DNA of 10,353 nt, from assembly GCA_015487435.1 (NCBI GenBank), contig WFPU01000078.1:1-10353 (forward strand), read 5' to 3'. Shown piece by piece: positions 1 through 5,382 of the stretch (positions are counted from its first letter, which is position 1; each line of letters opens with the position of its first letter). The notes under the pieces are model-generated. The model did not search any database. It saw only the letters and a list, made by a program, of their open reading frames with translations, and was not told where the DNA came from. A program made the position numbers and the translations under genes. The stretch comes from Sulfurimonas sp. (GTDB lineage Bacteria; Campylobacterota; Campylobacteria; Campylobacterales; Sulfurimonadaceae).

Positions 1-61
1 GATATAGTGAATTAAATCATAAATAAAACAAAATAAATTTTATTAACAAGGCTACTAAGTC
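1..61. other. Short flank with no supported gene
   Basis: AT-rich sequence downstream of the hemW stop codon. No reading frame of useful length is visible. The plus-strand frame from base 1 reads four codons and then TAA, so it could be the very end of a neighbouring gene, but nothing identifies one. The CTAAG/CTTAG pair around 55-65 has a one-base spacer and is not a usable terminator hairpin. Confidence 0.5.
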
Positions 62-1114
62 TTAGGATAAAAATAATGCAATCTCATCTGCTAAAAGAAA
101 ATCATAGTTATAAAAAGTGTTGTCTTTAAAATATAACTTTTTTTCATCCACTAATAATTGTGCTTTTTTTAATTCATTTTTATCTAAATTTTCTTTTTTT
201 ATACCTACATATGAGCGAAGTCCTAAGAAAATCTTTTCCATTTTTATCTCATCAGCACTTAGTTGTTCTGAATCAATATTTATTGGATTTAGTATATAGT
301 TGTCAATGTTGCTAGTTGGATAGAAACGTTCATTTTTTAGTTTTCCAACAGCGCCACTTCCAAGACCAATATAATCTTTATAGTGCCAATAACCTAAGTT
401 ATGCTTACTTTTGTATGAGCCAAAATTACTTATCTCATATTGTTCAAATCCGTTATTTGTGATAGATTCAAAGAACCATGAAGTAAGTTCTAATTTCTCT
501 TTTGACATTTGAGGTTTAGTCTCAAAAAGTGTGCCTTCTTCTATGGTTAAGGCGTATGCGCTTAGATGATTTATTGGTAGTTTAATAGCTTCAGTTAAAT
601 CGTTGTTAAGCAACTCTTTTGTATCACCATAAGTTGCATATATCAAGTCTAAAGAGATATTTTGAAAGCCAATTTTTTTAGCATTTATAACTACTTCTTT
701 TGCTTGTTGTGAATTATGAGCACGATTTAATAGTTTTAACTTATCATCATTAAAACTTTGCACTCCAAAACTTATGCGATTTACACCAAGCTCAAACATA
801 CCAGCAAGCCAGTCACTAGTTGCACTGTTTGGATTAGCTTCTGAAGTTATTTCAGCATCTGGTTTTAAGAAAGGTTCTAAAATTTTGAATAATGGTTCGT
901 ATAGTTTTGCTGAAACAGTAGATGGAGTACCACCACCAATGAATATGCTCACTATAGAGTTTTTTTTAAGGTTGAATCTTTTTAGTTCAAGATCTAGTTG
1001 AATCTCTAAGGCATCCATATAATCTTTTTTAAGATTAAACTTGTCTACATAAGAGTTAAAAGCACAGTATGAACATTTAGAATCACAAAATGGGATGTGG
1101 ATATACAATAACAT
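62..1114 (-). CDS. hemW: HemW-type radical SAM protein (coproporphyrinogen III oxidase-like, haem chaperone)
   Basis: Radical SAM protein of the HemN/HemW family, about 350 residues, close to the usual HemW length. Near the N-terminus is the CX3CX2C cluster motif (CDSKCSYC) that binds the 4Fe-4S cluster. It lacks the extra cysteine after this motif (CxC) that marks true HemN oxidases, so HemW fits better. HemW is a cytoplasmic haem-binding protein thought to deliver haem to respiratory enzymes. Other family motifs seen, numbered from the upstream ATG, are GGGTPS (65-70), the SEANPN strand (96-101) and RISFGVQSF (118-126). I chose the ATG at 1114 because HemW proteins usually start with a short MxxYIHIPFC segment. 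An in-frame ATG at 1129 would add five residues (MIHFQ). Neither start has a clear ribosome binding site. The gene is divergent from the nudH operon and its upstream region is filled by the palindromic element at 1133-1256. Confidence 0.88.
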   Translation of the reverse strand: MLLYIHIPFCDSKCSYCAFNSYVDKFNLKKDYMDALEIQLDLELKRFNLKKNSIVSIFIGGGTPSTVSAKLYEPLFKILEPFLKPDAEITSEANPNSATSDWLAGMFELGVNRISFGVQSFNDDKLKLLNRAHNSQQAKEVVINAKKIGFQNISLDLIYATYGDTKELLNNDLTEAIKLPINHLSAYALTIEEGTLFETKPQMSKEKLELTSWFFESITNNGFEQYEISNFGSYKSKHNLGYWHYKDYIGLGSGAVGKLKNERFYPTSNIDNYILNPINIDSEQLSADEIKMEKIFLGLRSYVGIKKENLDKNELKKAQLLVDEKKLYFKDNTFYNYDFLLADEIALFLS

Positions 1115-1132
1115 TTGAAAGTGTATCATTTT

Positions 1133-1256
1133 TTAATTAGACTTCTTACATAACCAAAAAAACTAGATTCCGTGTCAAGCACGGAATGACTATATACTCG
1201 AACTTTCGTCATTCTGAACTTGATTCAGAATCTAGGTTATGCAAGAAATCTATTAA
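1133..1256. repeat. Palindromic intergenic element with two internal hairpins (MITE- or REP-like)
   Basis: A 124-bp imperfect inverted repeat bounded by TTAA at 1133-1136 and 1253-1256. The outer arms (TAGACTTCTTACATAACC from 1138; the reverse complement of the right end reads TAGATTTCTTGCATAACC) match at 16 of 18 bases. After an 8-base A-rich insertion in the left arm (1156-1163), the inner 27-base arms match at 21 of 27. Each inner arm is itself a perfect 8-bp hairpin with a 5-base loop: ATTCCGTG-TCAAG-CACGGAAT at 1167-1187 and ATTCTGAA-CTTGA-TTCAGAAT at 1211-1231. The central spacer between GAC and GTC is 17 bases. There is no open reading frame inside, so if mobile it would be non-autonomous. 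Element status is inferred from structure; whether other copies exist cannot be seen here. Confidence 0.7.
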
Positions 1257-1280
1257 CTCGTAATCTTATTTTAATAGCTA

Positions 1281-1292
1281 TTTTTGTATAAT
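1281..1292 (+). promoter_or_regulatory. Sigma-70 type promoter of the nudH-lysC-hobA-holB-folP operon
   Basis: A perfect TATAAT hexamer at 1287-1292 is preceded by a T-run and TG (TTTTTG). Campylobacterota vegetative promoters typically have a strong extended -10 with T-rich upstream DNA and a weak or absent -35 box, which is what is seen. Transcription would start near 1299, about 20 bases before the nudH ATG, just downstream of the palindromic element. No transcript data are available. Confidence 0.65.
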
Positions 1293-1318
1293 CGCGATAT
1301 TTAAATACAGAGAAGCTA

Positions 1319-1789
1319 ATGAGTAAAAAAAAATTATATCGTCCTAATGTAGCTATGATATTGGTATCACACCTTTATCCACAACAAAAGGAAATTTTTA
1401 TAGCACAAAGAAATGACCTACGAGATGTCTGGCAATTTCCTCAAGGTGGGATAGATGAGGGAGAAGAGGTGCAAGAAGCACTTTTTCGTGAGCTTGAAGA
1501 GGAGATAGGTACAAAAGATGCAAATATAATCGCTGAATATCCAGAGTGGATATCTTATGATTTTCCTGCTAAGATAGCTGCTTCTATGAAACCATTCGTT
1601 GGTCAAACTCAAAAATATTTTTTATTAAAATTGGGTGAAGACGCGAAGATTAATATACAAACTTCTCATCCAGAATTTAGTGCATATAAATTTGTAAATG
1701 TTGATGATGTACTAAGTTTAAGCGCTGCATTCAAGCAAGATGTTTATAAAAAAGTGATAAATTATTTTAAAAAAGAGAGTTATTTATAA
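1319..1789 (+). CDS. rppH: RNA pyrophosphohydrolase RppH/NudH (Nudix hydrolase)
   Basis: A 156-residue Nudix hydrolase. The Nudix box GX5EX7REUXEEXGU is seen starting at GGIDEGEEVQEALFRELEEE and ending IGT, so the metal-binding REXXEE glutamates are intact. The surrounding sequence (YRPNVAMILV near the start, VWQFPQGG before the box, a later YDFP and AYKFV) is that of RppH/NudH, formerly 'invasion protein A' or Ap4A hydrolase in Helicobacter. The family removes pyrophosphate from triphosphorylated mRNA 5' ends, which triggers decay, and also cleaves dinucleoside polyphosphates. It acts in the cytoplasm. The start has a weak AGAGAAG ribosome binding site (1309-1315). It is the first gene of the plus-strand operon, and lysC follows after one base, so the two are almost certainly co-transcribed and probably translationally coupled. 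Confidence 0.92.
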   Translation: MSKKKLYRPNVAMILVSHLYPQQKEIFIAQRNDLRDVWQFPQGGIDEGEEVQEALFRELEEEIGTKDANIIAEYPEWISYDFPAKIAASMKPFVGQTQKYFLLKLGEDAKINIQTSHPEFSAYKFVNVDDVLSLSAAFKQDVYKKVINYFKKESYL

Positions 1790-1790
1790 G

Positions 1791-3002
1791 ATGTTAATTG
1801 TTCAAAAATTTGGTGGAACAAGTGTTGGTGATTTAGAACGCATTCAAATTGTGGCTTCTCGTGTTAGCGAGAGTAAAAAAGCGGGAAATGATGTGATTGT
1901 AGTTGTATCAGCTATGAGTGGTGAGACAAATAAGCTCGTACAGTATGCTGAGCATTTTTCATCTAACCCAAGCAGGGCTGATATGGATATGTTGTTAAGC
2001 TCAGGGGAGAGAGTAACAGCATCACTTCTCTCAATAGCTTTAAATGAGATGGGTTTTGAAGCAGTTGCTATGACTGGAAGAAAAGCTGGAATCTTAACAA
2101 ACACACAACATACAAAAGCTAGAATAGAAGATATAAATCCAACTGCTATGAAAAAAGAGATTGATGCAGGTCGTATTATCGTTATTGCCGGTTTTCAAGG
2201 CGTAAATGAAAATGGAGATGTTACAACTCTTGGTCGTGGTGGAAGTGATTTATCTGCAGTAGCAATTGCGGGAGCTTTAAAAGCTGATTTGTGTGAGATA
2301 TATACAGATGTAAGTGGAATCTATACAACCGACCCACGAATCGAGCCTAAAGCTAAAAAACTTGATAAAATCTCTTATGATGAGATGTTAGAGTTATCAT
2401 CACTAGGTGCAAAAGTACTTCAAAATCGTTCAGTAGAGATGGCTAAAAAATTAAATGTAAACCTAGTAACACGAACAAGTTTCTCAAATGAAGAGGGAAC
2501 ATTAATAACAAAGGAAGAAAATATCATGGAAGCACCATTAGTAAGCGGAATCGCATTAGACAGAAATCAAGCTCGTATCTCTTTAGTTGGTGTAAAAGAT
2601 AGGCCAGGTATAGCTTCTGATATTTTTAACAAATTAGCTCAAAATGATATAAACATAGATATGATTATTCAAACAAAAGCTTATGATGGTAGTACTAGTA
2701 TAGACTTTACAGTCCCAGTTAATGATATAAAAGATGCAAAAGATGTTGTAGATTCTTTTATAAAAACTGGAGAGATAAAAGGTGATTCATACAATGAAGA
2801 TATTTGTAAAGTATCAGTAGTTGGAGTTGGAATGAAATCACATACCGGTGTAGCAGCACTAGCTTTTTCAACAATGGCAGACAATAATATTAATATCAAC
2901 ATGATCTCAACTTCAGAGATAAAAGTATCTATGATTATTGATGAAAAATATGCTGAATTAGCAGTTCGTGGACTTCACGGAGCTTATGAGTTAGATAAGT
3001 AG
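1791..3002 (+). CDS. lysC: Aspartate kinase (aspartokinase), monofunctional, with two C-terminal ACT domains
   Basis: A 403-residue aspartokinase catalysing phosphorylation of aspartate to aspartyl-4-phosphate, the first step towards lysine (and diaminopimelate), threonine and methionine. The kinase domain covers about residues 1-240. It has KFGGTS (6-11), the SSGERV segment (70-75), the glycine-rich GRGGSD (148-153), TDVSGIYTTDPR (172-183) and the SLGAKVLQNRS segment (204-214). Two ACT regulatory domains follow at about 262-330 and 342-400; the first contains the KDRPGIASDIF effector-loop sequence. There is no homoserine dehydrogenase domain, and the length matches the Bacillus/Corynebacterium class that is inhibited by lysine and/or threonine. 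The effector specificity cannot be read by eye. An internal ribosome binding site and ATG at codon 246 may produce a separate regulatory beta subunit (see that entry). The gene lies 1 base after nudH and 7 bases before hobA. Confidence 0.95.
   Translation: MLIVQKFGGTSVGDLERIQIVASRVSESKKAGNDVIVVVSAMSGETNKLVQYAEHFSSNPSRADMDMLLSSGERVTASLLSIALNEMGFEAVAMTGRKAGILTNTQHTKARIEDINPTAMKKEIDAGRIIVIAGFQGVNENGDVTTLGRGGSDLSAVAIAGALKADLCEIYTDVSGIYTTDPRIEPKAKKLDKISYDEMLELSSLGAKVLQNRSVEMAKKLNVNLVTRTSFSNEEGTLITKEENIMEAPLVSGIALDRNQARISLVGVKDRPGIASDIFNKLAQNDINIDMIIQTKAYDGSTSIDFTVPVNDIKDAKDVVDSFIKTGEIKGDSYNEDICKVSVVGVGMKSHTGVAALAFSTMADNNININMISTSEIKVSMIIDEKYAELAVRGLHGAYELDK
2511..2528 (+). promoter_or_regulatory. 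Possible internal translation start for an aspartokinase beta subunit
   Basis: AAGGA at 2511-2515 lies 10 bases before an in-frame ATG at 2526-2528, which is codon 246 of lysC. A product from here would be 158 residues and contain only the two ACT domains. Aspartokinases of Bacillus subtilis (AK II) and Corynebacterium are known to be alpha2beta2 enzymes whose beta chain starts from an internal site at nearly the same position. This shows position and sequence only; use of the site is inferred. Confidence 0.45.
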
Positions 3003-3009
3003 AAACAAT

Positions 3010-3567
3010 ATGTTTAATGATGTAGATTTTGCTCAATGGACTTTAGATACGATAAGAGAAGAGGGTTCTAACTTTTCATGGTTAGAAGAACTTAGATTTG
3101 ATTGGGCACCTGCTACTTCTATTGCAATTGAACAAATTTTAAACGGGCAAACTATTGTTCTTATAACTGACGATAAAAGAAAATGGTTAGCCAACTATAT
3201 ACTTTATAACATAAATTCTGAAAAACTTGATCGACCCCTTTTACCTATAATAAGTTTAGATTCTCTATATCCACATTATGACAATATTAGTGGTGGAGAT
3301 AAAATCAATATAGTTGAAGATATGATAAATTTATCATTAAAAGATGATTATCTGTTTTGGTATATTGGTTCAGGGGATAATCAAAAAGCTGATATTGCAA
3401 AAAGAAAAGATAATAGTTATTTTTGGATATTTGATGAAGATTATGTAAATAGTTTTAATCTAAAAAGTTATGATAAACATCTAGATATAAAATTATTGCA
3501 AGTTTATCGTCTTTTTGACTTATCACTAAATGCAGCGATGTTTGGAGAGGTAGATGTTACCTCATGA
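3010..3567 (+). CDS. hobA: HobA, DnaA-binding regulator of chromosome replication initiation
   Basis: A 185-residue cytoplasmic protein matching the pattern of Helicobacter pylori HobA (HP1230): a WLE segment near residue 24, an ILNGQTIVLITDD strand followed by a W-x-x-NYIL helix (about 47-68), a RPLLP-I-SLDSLYP segment (about 75-89), a FW-hG segment in the middle and a LDIKLLQVYRLFDLSLNAAMF helix at the end. HobA is a tetramer with a SIS-like fold. It binds domain I of DnaA, organises DnaA at oriC and stimulates replication initiation; it is the Campylobacterota counterpart of DiaA. Recognition is from remembered sequence similarity and the conserved position between lysC and holB. No strong ribosome binding site precedes the ATG. 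The last 14 bases overlap the start of holB, and the holB ribosome binding site lies inside this gene. Confidence 0.88.
   Translation: MFNDVDFAQWTLDTIREEGSNFSWLEELRFDWAPATSIAIEQILNGQTIVLITDDKRKWLANYILYNINSEKLDRPLLPIISLDSLYPHYDNISGGDKINIVEDMINLSLKDDYLFWYIGSGDNQKADIAKRKDNSYFWIFDEDYVNSFNLKSYDKHLDIKLLQVYRLFDLSLNAAMFGEVDVTS
3544..3550 (+). promoter_or_regulatory. Strong ribosome binding site for holB inside hobA
   Basis: GGAGAGG lies 3-9 bases before the holB ATG at 3554. It is the clearest plus-strand ribosome binding site in the operon and fixes the holB start within the hobA coding region. Confidence 0.6.
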
Positions 3568-4171
3568 TGCAACAAAAGGTCATATCTTAATATCTACAGA
3601 TATATCAAGCGAATTTGAAAAACTTAAAGAGAAACTTCATCCTTTAAGAGTTGTAGGTTTCATAGAGGAAAAATTTAAATTAGAACATGCCAAAGCTGTT
3701 GTTGCAGAAGCTTATATTAGTGAGAGTCAAATAAAATATATAATTTTAGGCTCTCAAAGCTTTGGTATAGAAGCTCAAAATTCTTTACTTAAAGTTTTCG
3801 AAGAGCCACCTAAAAATATTGAATTTATCATCATTAGTCCAACAAAATCAAACTTACTTCCAACTGTTCGCTCAAGATTACCAATCTTTAAAGGTAATAT
3901 TACTCATGAAACAAAAGAGTTTAATATGAGTTTAGCAAAAATAGATTATGCTGAAGTATTTACATTTTTAAAAGCAAATGCAAGGGTTTCAAAGATAGAG
4001 GTTAAAGAGTTAGTAGAAGCAATCTATAAAAGAGCTACTATAGTTGATAAGCTTATTTTATCAAACGAGCAATTAGAAATATTTGATAAAGCATATAGAC
4101 TTTTAGAGCTGAATTCTCGTCCTCAAAGTGTCTTAGCGCTTATTTTAATGAGTTTTGCACATGCAGATTGA
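3554..4171 (+). CDS. holB: DNA polymerase III delta' subunit (HolB), short Campylobacterota form
   Basis: A 205-residue delta'-like clamp-loader subunit. The diagnostic segment is GSQSFGIEAQNSLLKVFEEP (66-85), equivalent to the A-x-NALLK-x-LEEPP region of the DnaX/HolB AAA+ family. It is followed by the FIIIS strand and TVRSRLPIF (104-112), corresponding to the sensor SRC motif with the cysteine replaced by leucine. Delta' joins delta and tau/gamma to open and load the beta sliding clamp during replication. The protein is much shorter than E. coli delta' (about 334 residues): there is no P-loop-like segment, no zinc-binding cysteine module and only a short C-terminal part. Short forms of this kind are annotated in Helicobacter. 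It overlaps hobA by 14 bases and folP by about 11, and has its own strong ribosome binding site. Confidence 0.85.
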   Translation: MLPHDATKGHILISTDISSEFEKLKEKLHPLRVVGFIEEKFKLEHAKAVVAEAYISESQIKYIILGSQSFGIEAQNSLLKVFEEPPKNIEFIIISPTKSNLLPTVRSRLPIFKGNITHETKEFNMSLAKIDYAEVFTFLKANARVSKIEVKELVEAIYKRATIVDKLILSNEQLEIFDKAYRLLELNSRPQSVLALILMSFAHAD

Positions 4172-5303
4172 AAAATTAAATACACAATGTGACATCAAAA
4201 CACTTTTAAAAAATTTAGGTGTAGATAGTGGCGGGATAAGTATTTTAAGCTCAAAAGCTAAACTGCATTTAGTTTATATACGAGATTTAAATGTAGGTGG
4301 TGCAAATATCTTAAAACAAGATGCTCTAAGTATTGGTGCAGATTTAGCAGTGCCTCGTGGTACCGTTTTAGGACAAACCCCTAATGTTGATTGTTTACTG
4401 ATAGCTACTACTAAACAATTAAAAATCTTAAGTAAAAAAGAGTCAGTACAACCATTTGGACTTAAAAATTTAGCAGTTGAATTAGAATCAATTTTAAATG
4501 TTATAACTCCTAAAAAAGTTGAAATAATGGGTGTTGTAAATGCAAATGACGATAGCTTTTTTAGTGCTAGTAGATTTAAAAATTTACAAGCGATACAAAA
4601 GATAAAGAAAATGATAGATGATGGTGTATCTATAGTAGACATTGGTGCTGTATCATCAGCCCCTTTATCACAAAATGTTAGCGTAGAAGAGGAGCTAAAG
4701 AGAATAAAACCAATTTTAGAGCTTATTAAAAAGCAAAAACTTTATGAAAAAGTTGATTTTAGTATTGACTCATATGAGCCTTTAGTTATACAAGAAGCAT
4801 TAGAGAGTGGATTTAAAATTGTAAATGATATTACAGGTTTACAAAATGATGAGGTGTGTGCAATTTGTGCTAAATATAAAGCAAAAGTTGTAATAATGCA
4901 TATGCAAGGCATCCCTTTAACAATGCAAAAAAATCCTAAGTATGAAAATATTTTAAGTGATATTTATTCATTTTTTCAAGAGAGAATTACCAAAGCAGAA
5001 TCTTTTGGAATTAAAAATATTATTTTAGATGTAGGCATAGGTTTTGGTAAAAGCTTAGAAAACAACCTTGCATTGATTAAGCATTTAGAACATTTTTTGA
5101 CTCTAAATAGACCATTATTAATTGGGGTGTCAAGAAAGTCTATGATAGATAAGATATCGTCTTCACTACCTGAAAATAGATTGGCAGGGACATTATCTTT
5201 ACATTTAGAAGCGGTTAAAAATGGGGCATCTATACTTAGAGTCCATGATGTTAGCGAGCATATTCAAGCTATAAAAATTCAAGAAGCTTTGAGAAATATT
5301 TAG
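4161..5303 (+). CDS. folP: Dihydropteroate synthase (FolP) with N-terminal extension and altered substrate loops
   Basis: A 380-residue protein joining 4-aminobenzoate to dihydropterin pyrophosphate in folate synthesis; this is the target of sulfonamides. The TIM-barrel enzyme occupies about residues 120-380. It has IMGVVN (122-127), VDIGA (159-163), NDITG (222-226), IMHMQG (245-250), DVGIGFGKS (290-298), GVSRKS (322-327) and RVHD (360-363). Roughly 120 N-terminal residues are extra compared with E. coli FolP, as in Helicobacter. The first loop reads NANDDSFF where the family has N-x-TPDSF, and the second reads SSAPLS where it has STRPGA, so the usual Arg is absent. The start is ATG 4161 rather than TTG 4155, which would add two residues. 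The gene overlaps the end of holB by 11 bases and is the last gene of the compact operon; a 79-base leader follows before the TPR gene. Confidence 0.9.
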   Translation: MQIEKLNTQCDIKTLLKNLGVDSGGISILSSKAKLHLVYIRDLNVGGANILKQDALSIGADLAVPRGTVLGQTPNVDCLLIATTKQLKILSKKESVQPFGLKNLAVELESILNVITPKKVEIMGVVNANDDSFFSASRFKNLQAIQKIKKMIDDGVSIVDIGAVSSAPLSQNVSVEEELKRIKPILELIKKQKLYEKVDFSIDSYEPLVIQEALESGFKIVNDITGLQNDEVCAICAKYKAKVVIMHMQGIPLTMQKNPKYENILSDIYSFFQERITKAESFGIKNIILDVGIGFGKSLENNLALIKHLEHFLTLNRPLLIGVSRKSMIDKISSSLPENRLAGTLSLHLEAVKNGASILRVHDVSEHIQAIKIQEALRNI

Positions 5304-5382
5304 AGGAGTATTAGATCTATAACAATCTATATATTTTGGTACTTTTATTGCTTAAATTAACCAATAGATCCTAAGGTAAATA
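5304..5382 (+). promoter_or_regulatory. Leader of the TPR gene: weak hairpin and ribosome binding site
   Basis: This is the only plus-strand gap of note after 1319. TAAGG at 5372-5376, six bases before the ATG at 5383, is a good ribosome binding site. TTAGATCTAT (5311-5320) can pair with ATAGATCCTAA (5364-5374) with one bulged C, so an AT-rich hairpin could partly cover that site. TATATAT at 5328-5334 could be a -10 box but lacks convincing context. GAGGAG right after the folP stop has no ATG, GTG or TTG at a suitable distance. No rho-independent terminator is visible, so read-through from folP is likely. Confidence 0.4.

Noticed and set aside
55..65. CTAAG-T-CTTAG as a terminator for hemW
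   Set aside because: A one-base spacer cannot form a hairpin loop without losing pairs, and no T-run follows on the minus strand.
774..1001. Plus-strand open frame opposite hemW
   Set aside because: It lies wholly inside hemW on the other strand, has no ribosome binding site and no recognisable motif, whereas hemW has clear family motifs.
1167..1231. The two hairpins as rho-independent terminators or a CRISPR fragment
   Set aside because: Neither hairpin is followed by a T-run on the relevant strand. The units are inverted rather than direct repeats with uniform spacers, and no cas gene is present.
4155..4160. TTG at 4155 as the folP start
   Set aside because: An ATG six bases later gives 380 residues, the length I recall for the Helicobacter enzyme, and ATG is preferred.
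4274..4642. 122-codon minus-strand open frame inside folP
   Set aside because: It is a shadow of the conserved folP frame; its composition mirrors the antisense of folP and no motif or start signal is visible.
5301..5360. GAGGAG after the folP stop as the ribosome binding site of a tiny gene
   Set aside because: Only an ATT codon lies at suitable distance, opening about 16 codons before TAA. It is more likely chance in an AT-rich leader.
5311..5374. Inverted repeat in the TPR leader as a riboswitch or thermosensor
   Set aside because: The stem is about ten AT-rich pairs with a bulge and a 43-base loop. This is too weak to claim a regulator; it is mentioned only in the leader entry.
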